Positions 27,593 through 38,256 of a stretch of DNA of 64,000 nt are shown piece after piece. How positions within the stretch are numbered: position 1 is the stretch's first letter; each line of letters opens with the position of its first letter. The DNA is taken from positions 1 through 64,000 of the forward strand of contig NZ_QICJ01000012.1 in assembly GCF_003201105.1 (NCBI RefSeq). The letters are read 5' to 3'. This DNA comes from Dyella sp. AtDHG13. Lineage in GTDB: Bacteria; Pseudomonadota; Gammaproteobacteria; Xanthomonadales; Rhodanobacteraceae. The translations under genes were made by a program, and so were the position numbers. Under the pieces are notes generated by a model. That model was not told where the DNA came from. It did not search any database and saw nothing but the letters and a program-made list of their open reading frames with translations.

Positions 27593-28915
27593 ATGCTGAC
27601 CGAAATCCTCACCGTCATCCTGCTGTCCTTGTGCAACGGCTTCTTCGCGCTGTCGGAGATGGCCCTGGTCACCTCGCGCAAGACGCGCCTGAAGCAGATG
27701 GCCCGCGATAGCCGCCGGGCCCGCATGGCCTTGCGCAACGCCGAGGCGCCCGAACGCTTCCTGTCCACCGTTCAGGTGGGCATGACCCTGGTCATCCTGG
27801 TGACCGGCGCCTTGGCGGGCGACGCGCTGGGCGACCACATCGCCTCCGCCATCCACGGCGGCCGGGCGGCTTGGATGGAGCCCTACGCCCGGGTGATCGG
27901 CCTGGTGCTCGGCTTCGTGCTGATCTCCTTCATCCAGATCGTGATCGGCGAACTGGTGCCCAAGCGGCTGGCCCTGTCGGCGCCCGAGCGCATTTCCGGC
28001 TACGTGTCCATGCCGATGATGGTTCTCTCGCGCATCACGGCACCGTTCGTGTGGCTGCTCAACGTCACCAGTGGATTGCTGCTGCGGGTATTGAACGTGA
28101 AGGGGCGCGGCAGCGACGTCGCGACGGAAGAGGAAATCCGCCTGCTCGTCGCCGAAAGCGCCGAGCACGGTGTGCTGGACCGCGACGAGCACAACATGGT
28201 CAACCGCGTGCTGCGGCTGGGCGACCGCAGCGTGGACAGCGTGATGACGCCGCGCACGCGCATCGTGTGGCTGGACGCCGCCGCGAGCTACCAGGAGAAC
28301 GCGGACATCCTGCGCACCACGCCCTATTCGCGCTACCCCGTGTACCGCGGCGACGAAAGCGACATCCTCGGCGTGGTGGAAGTGAAGCGCCTGCTGCGCG
28401 GCTTCGCCCAGGGCAAGGCGGACATCTTCGGGCAGCTGTCCAAGCCGCTGTACGTGCCCGGCACGGCCCGCGCGCTCGACCTGCTGGAAGAGTTCCGCGA
28501 CGCGGAAACGCAACTGGCGCTGGTGGTCGACGAGTACGGCGACATCGTGGGCCTGGTCACGCTCAACGACCTGCTCGCCGCCATCGTGGGCGCCACGCAG
28601 CTGGGCAGCCACGACAAGACGGAAAGCCCGCTGATCACGCCCCGCGAGGACGGCAGCTGGCTGGTGGACGGTTCGCTGTCCACCGATGACCTGCGCGAAC
28701 TGCTGAAGGTCGACGCCCTGCCCGGCGAGAAGGAACACGAGTACCGCACCGCCGCCGGCATGGTGATGGCGGTGCTCGGCCATATTCCGCAGGCCGGCGA
28801 AACCTTCGACTGGCGCGGCTTCCGCGTGGAAGTAGTGGACCTGGACGGCGCACGCATCGACAAGCTGCTGATCACTCAGCTGCCGAAGATCGATGTGGAA
28901 GAAGACGGGTTTTAA
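27593..28915 (+). CDS. HlyC/CorC-family membrane protein with CBS domains
   Basis: A 440-residue protein. The N-terminal DUF21 membrane domain (about 1-190) opens MLTEILTVILLSLCNGFFAL and has four segments; a pair of CBS domains follows (about 205-335: VMTPRTRIVWLDAAASYQEN, YSRYPVYRGDESDILGVVEV, LVVDEYGDIVGLVTLNDLLA) and a C-terminal CorC_HlyC domain (about 355-435). Homologues are linked to magnesium or cobalt efflux. The start at 27593 is the first ATG that begins the DUF21 domain; the frame is open 66 codons upstream, across the promoter. Confidence 0.93.
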   Translation: MLTEILTVILLSLCNGFFALSEMALVTSRKTRLKQMARDSRRARMALRNAEAPERFLSTVQVGMTLVILVTGALAGDALGDHIASAIHGGRAAWMEPYARVIGLVLGFVLISFIQIVIGELVPKRLALSAPERISGYVSMPMMVLSRITAPFVWLLNVTSGLLLRVLNVKGRGSDVATEEEIRLLVAESAEHGVLDRDEHNMVNRVLRLGDRSVDSVMTPRTRIVWLDAAASYQENADILRTTPYSRYPVYRGDESDILGVVEVKRLLRGFAQGKADIFGQLSKPLYVPGTARALDLLEEFRDAETQLALVVDEYGDIVGLVTLNDLLAAIVGATQLGSHDKTESPLITPREDGSWLVDGSLSTDDLRELLKVDALPGEKEHEYRTAAGMVMAVLGHIPQAGETFDWRGFRVEVVDLDGARIDKLLITQLPKIDVEEDGF

Positions 28916-28920
28916 GAGCA

Positions 28921-29008
28921 GAAGTGAGTGAAGAGGAGTGAGAAACGAGAGCAGCCCCCACGAGCACTCGCTCTCTCTCACTACTCACTTCTCTTTACTC
29001 ACTCCTCG
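28921..29008. repeat. Imperfect palindromic repeat at a convergent gene end (copy 1)
   Basis: A GAAGTGAGTGAAGAGGAGTG arm (from 28921) and a complementary arm from 28971 (CTCTCTCTCACTACTCACTT, then CTC) form an imperfect hairpin that spans the gap between the CorC-type gene and trmJ. It reaches into the last codons of trmJ. Twenty-three bases of the 3' arm (28971-28993) recur exactly at 36421-36443. Confidence 0.7.
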
Positions 29009-29769
29009 CCTTTCAGCTTGCGGTTGGCGATCTGCGCCATGCGCTGCGCATCCGCAAAAATGCCATGCATCACCCGCAGTTCGCGCTCGTCCGGCTGCGC
29101 CCGCTGGAACAGCTTGCGCAGGCGCAACATGATGGTGGTGGGCGCGCGGCCCTTGTGGAAGTCTATGTCGTCGAGCATCTGCGCAAGGTGTTCGAAGAAG
29201 CGCTCCATCTGCGCGGCATCGGCCGGCGGCTCAGCATCGGCGCGCACCGGCGCGGCGACCTCGCCCAGCGATGCCACGCGTAGCTCATAGGCCATCACTT
29301 GCACGGCCTGCGAGAGGTTGAGCGAGCTGAAATCGTCCACGCTGGGGATGCGCACCATGGCGTGGCAGCGGGCCAGTTCCTCGTTTTCCAGACCGGTACG
29401 CTCGTTGCCGAACACCAGCGCCACCTGTTCCCCGCGCGCCGCGGCGGCCAGCGCCCGGGCGGCGGCCTCGCGCGGGGTGATTTCTTCCAGGTCCACGCCG
29501 CGGCGCCGCGCCGAGAGCCCCAGCGCCAGGCTGGTGCCCGCCAGCGCGTCGACTAGGCCGTCACTGACCGTGGCGTTCTCGAGCACGTCATCCGCGCCGG
29601 CGGCGAGGGCCGAGGCTTCCCGGTCGGGGAATCGATGCGGCGCCACCAGGGCCATCCGGTCGAAGCCCATGGTGCGGATGGCACGCGCCGCGCTGCCGAT
29701 GTTGCCGGGGTGCGAGGTGCGCACCAGCACGTAACGGATGCGGGCGGCGAGGTCGGATTCAGCGCTCAT
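28999..29769 (-). CDS. trmJ: tRNA (cytidine/uridine-2'-O-)-methyltransferase TrmJ
   Basis: A 256-residue SPOUT methyltransferase. The three motifs are [20 protein letters not shown] (about 17-36), [18 protein letters not shown] (about 118-135) and [20 protein letters not shown] (about 142-161), the last forming the knotted AdoMet site. A C-terminal helical extension ([20 protein letters not shown]) separates TrmJ from shorter TrmL. It methylates position 32 of tRNA. In other gammaproteobacteria trmJ sits beside suhB, and suhB is divergent from it here. Confidence 0.95.
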   Translation of the reverse strand: MSAESDLAARIRYVLVRTSHPGNIGSAARAIRTMGFDRMALVAPHRFPDREASALAAGADDVLENATVSDGLVDALAGTSLALGLSARRRGVDLEEITPREAAARALAAAARGEQVALVFGNERTGLENEELARCHAMVRIPSVDDFSSLNLSQAVQVMAYELRVASLGEVAAPVRADAEPPADAAQMERFFEHLAQMLDDIDFHKGRAPTTIMLRLRKLFQRAQPDERELRVMHGIFADAQRMAQIANRKLKGEE

Positions 29770-29926
29770 GGGGCGGGGGAAACTCGTGCAAACGGGCGCA
29801 AAGCTTGGAAATGTCCGGCCGTCCTGTCAAACCCGGGCCCGCCCGGCGTCTCCCGGCCGCCTGACCCGGCCCGCCGTCTCTGCTAGACTTCGCGGCCGCA
29901 ACCCCGTTCTTTTGAAAGCCGAAGCC

Positions 29927-30730
29927 ATGCCAAGACCCGCCGTCAATGTCGCGGTGCGCGCCGCGCGCTCCGCAGGAAACATCATCCTGCGCTACATGAA
30001 TCGCATCGACGGACTCAACGTCGTCGAAAAGCAACGCATGGACTTCGCTTCGGAAGTCGATCGCCTGGCCGAGGCCGAGATCGTCAAGGAACTCAAGCGC
30101 GCCTACCCGACGCACGGCTTCCTCGCCGAGGAAAGCGGCGCCATCGGCAAGGGTCCGCTGACCTGGGTAATCGATCCGCTCGACGGCACGCACAACTACC
30201 TGCGCGGCATCCCGCACTTCTCCGTCTCCATCGCCCTGCTCGACAAGGGCGAACCGGTGTATGCGGTGGTGTTCGATCCGCTGCGCGATGAGCTGTTCAC
30301 CGCCAGCAAGGGCGACGGCGCCTACCTCAACGACCGCCGCATCCGCGTCGGCAAGCGCGAGAACCTCGGCGGGGCGATGATCGCCACCGGCTTCCCCTAC
30401 CGCCAGCGCTCGCACCTGGATGCCCAGCTGGACATGACGCGCGCCCTGCTCGGCCAGGCCGAGGACATCCGCCGCTCCGGTTCCGCCGCGCTCGACCTGG
30501 CCTACGTGGCCGCCGGCCGCTACGACGGCTTCTTCGAGATCGGCCTGAAGCCGTGGGACATGGCCGCCGGCGTGCTGCTGGTGCGCGAAGCGGGCGGCCG
30601 CTACTGCGACTTCGCCGGCCGCGACGGCATCCCGGAAAGCGGCAACATCATCGCCGGCAACCTCAACGTGTCCCAGGCCATGGTCGACGCGATCAGCGCA
30701 AACGCCACGCCGCGGTTGCTGATGGCCTGA
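29927..30730 (+). CDS. suhB: Inositol-1-monophosphatase / SuhB
   Basis: A 267-residue enzyme of the inositol monophosphatase family. Metal motifs: FLAEESG (about 65-71), [11 protein letters not shown] (about 83-93) and [17 protein letters not shown] (about 209-225). It dephosphorylates inositol phosphates; the E. coli counterpart is also a cofactor of rRNA antitermination complexes. The start at 29927 gives the family N-terminus. Divergent from trmJ, with a strong terminator after it. Confidence 0.95.
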   Translation: MPRPAVNVAVRAARSAGNIILRYMNRIDGLNVVEKQRMDFASEVDRLAEAEIVKELKRAYPTHGFLAEESGAIGKGPLTWVIDPLDGTHNYLRGIPHFSVSIALLDKGEPVYAVVFDPLRDELFTASKGDGAYLNDRRIRVGKRENLGGAMIATGFPYRQRSHLDAQLDMTRALLGQAEDIRRSGSAALDLAYVAAGRYDGFFEIGLKPWDMAAGVLLVREAGGRYCDFAGRDGIPESGNIIAGNLNVSQAMVDAISANATPRLLMA

Positions 30731-30752
30731 CGCCAGTCCGTTGCCCAACAAG

Positions 30753-30779
30753 AAAAAGGCGCCCTTGCGGCGCCTTTTT
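30753..30779. terminator. Bidirectional Rho-independent terminator between suhB and hda
   Basis: An 11-bp stem AAAAAGGCGCC / GGCGCCTTTTT with CTTGC loop. A-run on one side and T-run on the other let it act for suhB (plus) and hda (minus). Confidence 0.88.
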
Positions 30780-30797
30780 CGTTGCGGTGGGAACGCC

Positions 30798-31502
30798 TCA
30801 GGCACCCGGATCCGTATCGCGCAGGAACTCACGCAAAAACGGCACCGTGATACGCCGCTTGGCCGCCAGCGACGCCTGGTCCAGGCGATCGAGCAGGTCG
30901 AGCAAGGCGCCCAGGTCGCGCTTGTAGCGGGTGAACAGCCAGTCCAGCACGGTGTCGTCCAGCTCGATGCCGCGCGTGGTCGCCTCCTGCCGCAGCACCG
31001 CGCGGCGTTCGGCATCGTCCAGCGGCTTGAGCAAGCCCTGCTGGCAGGCGCCCAGGCGCGAACGCAGGTCGGGAAGGCCCAGCCCCAGCTGGGACGGCAG
31101 GGCCTCGGCGGCGAACAGCAGCGCGGCGCCCTCGGCCTTGGCCCGGTTGTAGACGTCGAACAGCGCGTGCTCGGCTTCGCGGTTGCCGGCGATGGCGCCC
31201 AGGTCGTCCAGCGCCAGGAATTCGCTGCCGGCCACGCCGCGGATGGCGGCGGCCTTGTCGGCCATGCTGGCCAAGGGCAGGTATTGCACCGTCCGCCCGC
31301 CCTGCACAGCCGCCTGGCAGGCCGCCACCAGCAGATGGCTCTTGCCGCTGCCGGCCGGACCGGCCAAGTACAGCCACGGCGTGCCCGGCTCGTAGGCAAC
31401 CTGCTCCACGGCCGTCAACGTCGCCACGTTGCTACCGGGGTGGAAATGTTCGAAGCGCTGGCGACGGGGCCAGCGCAGCACGAGCGGCAACTGCGGAATC
31501 AT
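30798..31502 (-). CDS. hda: DnaA regulatory inactivator Hda
   Basis: A 234-residue DnaA-related AAA+ protein lacking the DnaA DNA-binding domain. It opens IPQLPLVLRWPRRQRFEHF; the QLPL segment is the sliding-clamp binding motif. Walker A is AGPAGSGKSHLL (about 48-59) and Walker B FLALDDLGAI (about 95-104); a sensor-like YKRDLGALLDLLDRLD follows. With the clamp it stimulates ATP hydrolysis by DnaA to prevent over-initiation. It overlaps the upstream permease gene by 4 bp (ATGA). Confidence 0.95.
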   Translation of the reverse strand: MIPQLPLVLRWPRRQRFEHFHPGSNVATLTAVEQVAYEPGTPWLYLAGPAGSGKSHLLVAACQAAVQGGRTVQYLPLASMADKAAAIRGVAGSEFLALDDLGAIAGNREAEHALFDVYNRAKAEGAALLFAAEALPSQLGLGLPDLRSRLGACQQGLLKPLDDAERRAVLRQEATTRGIELDDTVLDWLFTRYKRDLGALLDLLDRLDQASLAAKRRITVPFLREFLRDTDPGA

Positions 31503-32686
31503 CGAGGGGGTACTGCGTCCTTCTTGCTGCCTTCTTGATCGACCGTGGTGCGGGTTTTCACTTCCCCGTCCGCGGTCTCGACCACCACATCCACTTCCGT
31601 GAGCAAGGGATCGCCCTCGCCCTCCTCCCGGTACAGATCGCTCTGCCGGTAACGCTCCGCCAGGTAGCGCAGCAGCACCAGGATCACCGAGGCTGCCGGC
31701 AGCGCCAGCAGCACGCCGAGGAAGCCGAACAGGTAACCGCCCGCCAGCACGGCAAAAATCACCGCCACCGGATGCAGGCCGATCTTGTCGCCCACCAGCT
31801 GGGGCACCAGCACGTAGCCTTCCAGCAGCTGCCCAACGGTGAAAATGCCCACTACGACCAGCACGTGGGTCCAGTCGCCGTACTGCACCATCGCGGCGAT
31901 CAGCGCGGAACCAAAGCCCACGATAAAGCCCAGGTACGGCACGAAGCTGAGCAAGCCGGCGATCATACCGATCAGCGGGCCTACCGACAGCCCCATCAGC
32001 GTCAGGGCCCCGCCGTAGAAGATGCCCAAGGCCAGCATCACCAGCAGCTGGCCCCGCACGAAGGCGCCCAGCACGCTGTCCGACTCGCGGGCCAGGTGGG
32101 CGATGGTGGGCTCGATGGAGCGCGGCAGCATGCTGTCGATCCAGGCCACCAGGCGGTCCCAGTCGCGCAGCAGGTAGAACGCCACCACCGGGATCAGCAC
32201 CACGTTGGTCAGCCACATCACCACGCCGACGCTGGAGCGGGAGATCTTGCCCAGCAACACGCTCGCGGCGTTGCCGATCGAACCCAGGTGATCCTTGATC
32301 TGCTGCACCAGCCGGTCGGTGTCGAACGCATTGGGGTCCAGGTGCAGCTTGGCCTGCAGCCAGGGCAGCGCGGTGTTCCGGGTCCAGTCGACGTAGTGCG
32401 GGATGTTCACCACCAGGTTTTCGATCTGGCGCGAAATCAGCGGGATCAGCAGCAGCAACGCGCCCACCGTGAGCAGCAGCAGCACGATGAACACGATGCT
32501 CACCGCCAGCGTGCGCCCCATGCCCAGGCGCTGCAGGCGATCGGCCAGCGGATCGCCCAGGTAGGCCAGCATGGCGGCAACGGCAAACGGCATCAGCACC
32601 GGCGCCAGCAGCCAGAACACGTACAGGATGACCGCGGCGATCGCGAGCATCTGCCAACGGCGGGAGCTGTCAGGCGTCATCGACAT
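31499..32686 (-). CDS. AI-2E family transporter (PerM-like)
   Basis: A 395-residue membrane protein with about eight segments. Characteristic are PVLMPFAVAAMLAYLGDPLA, the amphipathic stretch before TNVVLIPVVAFYLLRDWD, and GFIVGFGSALIAAMVQYGD to VLVPQLVGDKIGLHPVAVIF. The family exports small molecules or ions; the AI-2 link holds only for TqsA. The C-terminal tail after about residue 350 is hydrophilic and acidic. Order DUF2066 - permease - hda is the usual one in this bacterial group. Confidence 0.92.
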   Translation of the reverse strand: MSMTPDSSRRWQMLAIAAVILYVFWLLAPVLMPFAVAAMLAYLGDPLADRLQRLGMGRTLAVSIVFIVLLLLTVGALLLLIPLISRQIENLVVNIPHYVDWTRNTALPWLQAKLHLDPNAFDTDRLVQQIKDHLGSIGNAASVLLGKISRSSVGVVMWLTNVVLIPVVAFYLLRDWDRLVAWIDSMLPRSIEPTIAHLARESDSVLGAFVRGQLLVMLALGIFYGGALTLMGLSVGPLIGMIAGLLSFVPYLGFIVGFGSALIAAMVQYGDWTHVLVVVGIFTVGQLLEGYVLVPQLVGDKIGLHPVAVIFAVLAGGYLFGFLGVLLALPAASVILVLLRYLAERYRQSDLYREEGEGDPLLTEVDVVVETADGEVKTRTTVDQEGSKKDAVPPR

Positions 32687-32767
32687 GGCTCATCCCTTGA
32701 GGTCGGAAAACAGGGCGCGCACCGAACGGCCGCGCACACGGGTGGCGCAGCGTTCGCCGCGCCGTGG

Positions 32768-33748
32768 TCAGTGGACCCAGCGCAGGCTGGCATCGGCATC
32801 GGCGTGCGCTTCGCCGCGCAGCAGGCGGCCGCCCGCCGCGAGGCTGTTGGCCAGCGCATCCATCGGCAGGCCGGCCTTCACCGCGAACAGCATGCCGTCG
32901 CCCTGCGCGCTCAGCGTGGTCACCTGGCGCACGTTCGGATCATCGCGAAGCGCGGCCACGAGGTTGGCGTAATCCATGGCCGAATTGACCTGGGACACCC
33001 ACAGCTTGCCGTCGACCGTGGCCGAGCCGATCACGTTCAGCTGCTTGCCCAGGCGGTCGGCCAGCCCGTTGCCGGCGTCGGTAAGCACGGCCGAGGCGTT
33101 GGCGCCCTGGGTGCTCCACTTCTGCTGGGGACCGCCCGACACCAGCGCCCAGTCGGCGGCGTTGCCGTGCAGTTGGCCCAGCAGGATCAGGCCGGTCTTG
33201 TACTGGCGCGCCAGCGCGGCCACCTGGTCGGGCTCCGCGCTGGTCAGGTTCGGCGTATCGCCGGTCTTGGCCGGGTCGGCCAGTACGGCGCTGTAGCCCT
33301 TGGCGGCCAGGGTCTGCGTGAGGGCGGCCAGCGCCTCGCGGGTCAGCACGCTGCCGTCCTCGTCACGCACCACCAGCAACACCGGCGGATGCGAGCCGCC
33401 GCCGGACACGCCCATCTGGGCCACCGCCCGCTGCACGGCGGCCTGGTCGAAGGTGACCTGCAAGGCCATGCCTGTGGTGGCCCGCTGGTACTGGTACTGC
33501 TGCACGATGCCTGCGGCGCCCTTGAGCACATCGGCATAGCCGGGCTTGGTGCTCAGGTCCTGCCCGCCCGAGGTGCGGGCCAGCACCTGGGCCAGGGCGT
33601 CGCCGAAGGCGGCATTGCGGGCCGTGTCGCTGGTGTCGGCCACGGAAACCACCACGGTATACGGCGACACCTGCCCCTGCGCGTGCACGGACAGCAGCGG
33701 GGCCAGGCCCAGCAGGAAACAGACAAGCAGAAGGCGGGACAGGCGCAT
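32768..33748 (-). CDS. Exported DUF2066 protein
   Basis: A 326-residue protein with a signal peptide (MRLSRLLLVCFLLGLAPLLS; cleaved about 25, after VHAQG). The mature part follows DUF2066: ATRNAAFGDALAQVLARTSG-like start (TARNAAFGDALAQVLARTSG), GIVQQYQYQ, PVLLVVRDEDGSVLTREAL and GLILLGQLHGNAADWALVSG. It has no known enzyme activity; it is conserved beside purM. The start at 33748 begins the signal peptide; a 20-codon upstream extension is not supported. Confidence 0.9.
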   Translation of the reverse strand: MRLSRLLLVCFLLGLAPLLSVHAQGQVSPYTVVVSVADTSDTARNAAFGDALAQVLARTSGGQDLSTKPGYADVLKGAAGIVQQYQYQRATTGMALQVTFDQAAVQRAVAQMGVSGGGSHPPVLLVVRDEDGSVLTREALAALTQTLAAKGYSAVLADPAKTGDTPNLTSAEPDQVAALARQYKTGLILLGQLHGNAADWALVSGGPQQKWSTQGANASAVLTDAGNGLADRLGKQLNVIGSATVDGKLWVSQVNSAMDYANLVAALRDDPNVRQVTTLSAQGDGMLFAVKAGLPMDALANSLAAGGRLLRGEAHADADASLRWVH

Positions 33749-33896
33749 GGGGAGCGATATCCGGTGGGGGACGCGGAAAGTCTGCCCAATCCGGCCCGTA
33801 GCGTCCATCGAAGATGTCCCGATTTACCGCCGGCACTCAGGAAAGTAGAACCCTACGCTGCTACAATTCGACGTTTCCCATCGCCGGGTTGCCCCC

Positions 33897-34925
33897 ATGT
33901 CCGACGCCCTCACCTACCGCGCCGCTGGCGTCGATATCGACGCAGGCAACGCCGTTGTCGAACGCATCAAGCCGCTGGTCAAGCGCACGTCCCGTCCTGA
34001 AGTGATGGGCGGCCTGGGCGGTTTCGGCGGCCTGTTCGACCTGTCCGGCAAGTACAAGGAGCCGGTGCTGGTCTCCGGCACCGACGGCGTGGGCACCAAG
34101 CTCAAGCTGGCGCAGCAACTGGGCCGCCACGACACCATCGGCATCGACCTGGTGGGCATGTGCGTCAACGACGTACTGGTGCAGGGCGCCGAGCCGCTGT
34201 TCTTCCTCGACTACTTCGCCACCGGCAAGCTGGACGTGGACACCACCGTGGCCGTGGTCGGCGGCATCGCCAAGGGCTGCGAGCTGGCCGGCTGCGCGCT
34301 GATCGGCGGCGAGACGGCCGAAATGCCCGACATGTATCCGCCGGGCGAATACGACCTGGGCGGCTTCACCGTGGGCGCCGTCGAGAAATCGCAGCTGCTG
34401 TCCGGCGAGAAGATCGTCGCCGGCGACGTGATCCTGGGCGTGGCTTCGTCCGGTCCGCATTCCAACGGCTACTCGCTGATCCGCAAGATCCTCGAACGCG
34501 CCGGCAATCCGCTGGACCTCGAGGTCGGCGGCGTGAAGCTGGCCGATGCGCTGATGGCGCCCACCACCATCTACGTGAAGCCCATGCTGGAGTTGATGAA
34601 AAGCCAGCCCGTCCACGGCATGGCCAACATCACCGGCGGCGGCCTGAAGGAAAACATCATCCGCGTGGTGCCGGAAAACCTCGGCATCCACATCGACGCG
34701 TCCGCCATCGTGCTGCCGCCGGTGTTCGAGTGGCTGATGCGCGAAGGCAATGTGGCGCGCGAGGAAATGTGGCGCACGTTCAACTGCGGCGTGGGCTTCA
34801 CCGTGATCCTGCCGCGTGACGCCGTCAGCGCCGCCAGCGAGCTGCTGGCGCAGCATGGCCTGAAGAGTTCGGTGATCGGCGAGATCGTGCCCGCCCAGGG
34901 CGACGAGCGCGTCCACATCGGCTAA
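33897..34925 (+). CDS. purM: Phosphoribosylformylglycinamidine cyclo-ligase (AIR synthetase)
   Basis: A 342-residue PurM with [20 protein letters not shown] at the start, the ATP/metal loop [15 protein letters not shown] (about 61-75), and [20 protein letters not shown]. It closes the imidazole ring of AIR in purine synthesis. purN follows after 4 bases, forming an operon. Divergent from the DUF2066 gene, with the promoter between 33749 and 33896. Confidence 0.97.
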   Translation: MSDALTYRAAGVDIDAGNAVVERIKPLVKRTSRPEVMGGLGGFGGLFDLSGKYKEPVLVSGTDGVGTKLKLAQQLGRHDTIGIDLVGMCVNDVLVQGAEPLFFLDYFATGKLDVDTTVAVVGGIAKGCELAGCALIGGETAEMPDMYPPGEYDLGGFTVGAVEKSQLLSGEKIVAGDVILGVASSGPHSNGYSLIRKILERAGNPLDLEVGGVKLADALMAPTTIYVKPMLELMKSQPVHGMANITGGGLKENIIRVVPENLGIHIDASAIVLPPVFEWLMREGNVAREEMWRTFNCGVGFTVILPRDAVSAASELLAQHGLKSSVIGEIVPAQGDERVHIG

Positions 34926-34929
34926 GCCC

Positions 34930-35598
34930 GTGAGTGCCCCGCGTCTTCGCGTTGCCGTGCTCGCATCCGGGCGCGGCAGCAACCTGCAATCCCTGATCGC
35001 CGCCCGCGACGCCGGACAGCTGCCGGTGGATTTCGTCGCCGTGGGCAGCGACAAGGCCGACGCGGGTGCGCTGCAGCTGGCGAAGGATGCCGGCATTCCC
35101 ACTTTCACGCTGGACCCGAAGGGTTTTGCCAAGCGACGCGATTTCGACATCGAACTGTTCCGCCAGCTCGATGCCAGTGGCGCGCAGGTGCTCGTGCTGG
35201 CCGGTTTCATGCGCATCATCGACGGCCAGGCGCTGGCGCCGTGGGTCGGACGGATGATCAACATCCACCCCTCCCTGCTGCCGAAATACCGCGGCCTGCA
35301 TACCCACCGCCGCGCGCTCGAAGCCGGCGACGTGGAACACGGCGCGAGCGTGCATTACGTCACCGCCGAACTCGACGGCGGCCCGGTGATCGCACAGGCA
35401 CGCATCGCGGTCGAGCCCGGCGACGACGAAGCCCGGCTCGCCCAGCGCCTGCTCGCCTTTGAACATCAATTGCTGCCCGCCGTGCTGAAACTCATGGCCG
35501 AGCAGCGGCTGGACCTGATCGCGCCCGACCGCGTGGCGCTCGACGGCAAGCTGATCGCCGCGCCGCTGCAACTGCGCAACGGCGAACTGGTTGACTGA
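34930..35598 (+). CDS. purN: Phosphoribosylglycinamide formyltransferase 1
   Basis: A 222-residue GART with the phosphate loop ASGRGSNLQSLI (about 12-23), the catalytic histidine in INIHPSLLPKYRGLHTHRRA (about 111-130) and aspartate in VTAELDGGPVI (about 141-151). It formylates GAR with 10-formyl-THF. The start is GTG at 34930, 4 bp after purM stop, consistent with coupling. Confidence 0.96.
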   Translation: MSAPRLRVAVLASGRGSNLQSLIAARDAGQLPVDFVAVGSDKADAGALQLAKDAGIPTFTLDPKGFAKRRDFDIELFRQLDASGAQVLVLAGFMRIIDGQALAPWVGRMINIHPSLLPKYRGLHTHRRALEAGDVEHGASVHYVTAELDGGPVIAQARIAVEPGDDEARLAQRLLAFEHQLLPAVLKLMAEQRLDLIAPDRVALDGKLIAAPLQLRNGELVD

Positions 35599-35653
35599 GG
35601 CCGCGCAGGCTCTCTACAAGTCGTTCAGGATGAACGCGTAGACTGCGGTCCTC

Positions 35654-36376
35654 ATGACCGCACCCAACTCCCTCCGCATGTTCGCCGCCGGCCTTGCGCT
35701 GGCCTTCTCCGCCACGGCCGCGTTCGCCGCCACCGCGCCGGCACCGACTCCGTTCACGGCGACCTACCAGGTATCGCAAGGTGGCCAGGTGATCGGCGAA
35801 GCCGTGATCACGCTCAAATCCGCCAACGGCAACCAGTGGATCTACCGCAACCAGACCAAGGGCACCGCCGGCATCGCCGCCGCCCTGGGCGCCAATTCCA
35901 CCGAGACCACCACGTTCCGCTGGAACAACAACGCCCCGGAAACCGTCAGCTACGACTACAACATGGACGCCGGCTTCAAGAAGAAGCAGCGCCATACCGA
36001 GGTGAACTGGACCAGCGGCCAGGTGACGGTGGATGAGGGCAAGGGACCGATGACGTATCCCAGCGCGCCCGGCATCGTCGATCGCAACACCACGCCCTAC
36101 GCCATCGGCCTGGCGCTGCGCACGGGCAAACAGGACGTGTCGCTGCCCGTCGCCGTGAAGCGCAACGTGGAAACGCAGGAGTTCAAGGTGGCAGGCAAGG
36201 ACGCCGTGAAAGTGCCCGCCGGCAGTTTCCAGGCCGAACGCGTGGTCCGCAGCGGCGACGAGAACGCCTTCAGCGCGTGGTACGCACCGCAGAAATACCC
36301 GGTGCCGGTGAAGCTGACGCAGAGCGACGGCGGCAATCTGGAGTTGCAGCTGGTGGACTACAAGAGCGAGAAGTGA
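35654..36376 (+). CDS. Exported DUF3108 protein
   Basis: A 240-residue protein with a signal peptide (FAAGLALAFSATAAFA, cleaved about 25). The mature part (TPFTATYQVSQGGQVIGEAV; STETTTFRWNNNAPETVSYD; KYPVPVKLTQSDGGNLELQL) follows DUF3108, a beta-barrel-like domain of unknown role often placed next to purN in this group. It lies 55 bp after purN on the same strand. Confidence 0.9.
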   Translation: MTAPNSLRMFAAGLALAFSATAAFAATAPAPTPFTATYQVSQGGQVIGEAVITLKSANGNQWIYRNQTKGTAGIAAALGANSTETTTFRWNNNAPETVSYDYNMDAGFKKKQRHTEVNWTSGQVTVDEGKGPMTYPSAPGIVDRNTTPYAIGLALRTGKQDVSLPVAVKRNVETQEFKVAGKDAVKVPAGSFQAERVVRSGDENAFSAWYAPQKYPVPVKLTQSDGGNLELQLVDYKSEK

Positions 36377-36383
36377 GAATACA

Positions 36384-36460
36384 GAAGTGAGTAGTGAGAG
36401 AAGAGCATCGGAATAGCCGGCTCTCTCTCACTACTCACTTCTCGTTTCTCACTCCTGCCT
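36384..36460. repeat. Imperfect palindromic repeat at a convergent gene end (copy 2)
   Basis: GAAGTGAGTAGTGAGAGA at 36384-36401 pairs perfectly with 36424-36441; the GAGTGAGAAACGAGAAGTGA pattern also occurs in copy 1 at 28921. It fills the gap between the stops of the DUF3108 gene and murA. A terminator or extragenic repeat role is likely. Confidence 0.7.
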
Positions 36461-37729
<1,269 letters not shown>

Positions 37730-37762
37730 TTACAAATCGATTGCACGGAGCGCTGCGTGGCC

Positions 37763-38002
37763 TCAATGGCGCGCAGCGACCTCCGCAGGAGTCAGCGTCT
37801 TCAGGGCCAGCGCGTGGATCGCGCCGCCCATGAGATCCCCCAGGGTGGCGTACACCAGGCGGTGACGGGCCAGCGGCAGCTTGCCCGCGAACTGTTCCGC
37901 CACCACTTCGGCCTCGAAATGCACGCCGTCGTCGCCGCTGACAGTCGCCTGCGCACCGGGCAGGCCTTGTTCGATCATTGCCTGGATGGTGGCAGCGTCC
38001 AT
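37763..38002 (-). CDS. ibaG: BolA-family protein IbaG
   Basis: A 79-residue BolA-fold protein. VSGDDGVHFEAEVVAEQFAG contains the ligand region, and the C-terminal recognition helix with LARHRLVYATLGDLMGGAIH carries the conserved histidine of BolA/IbaG, used with monothiol glutaredoxin in Fe-S handling. It is upstream of murA, as in E. coli. Confidence 0.93.
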   Translation of the reverse strand: MDAATIQAMIEQGLPGAQATVSGDDGVHFEAEVVAEQFAGKLPLARHRLVYATLGDLMGGAIHALALKTLTPAEVAARH

Positions 38003-38037
38003 GGGTTTTCCACTTGCAGGTAGGGGTCAGTGCCATC

Positions 38038-38058
38038 GATTCGGGGTGGAACCGAATC
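38038..38058. promoter_or_regulatory. Dyad GATTCGG-N7-CCGAATC in the ibaG/kdsD divergent region
   Basis: A perfect 7-bp inverted repeat, 36 bases upstream of the ibaG start. The 254-bp gap must hold promoters for both ibaG-murA and kdsD-lpt. Binding protein unknown. Confidence 0.35.
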
Positions 38059-38256
38059 CAATGTCACCGACTATGACGTTAAAATGCGAATATGCCATGT
38101 TAATGGAAAACCTCTGTCGCAGAAACGACACGTGATGGCGGCGCCCGCTCCCCATGGGGCCGAAATTTCTCATAACATAATGATTCAGCGGATTTTTCGT
38201 CCTGCAGACACCTTGTTCAGGGTGATGACGGAAATCCGGCCGACCCCCGAGGACGC

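Noticed and set aside
31535-34000. 821-codon plus-strand frame across AI-2E permease and DUF2066 genes
   Set aside because: Antisense to two well-supported genes, Gln/His-rich and running through gene boundaries and into purM in another frame.
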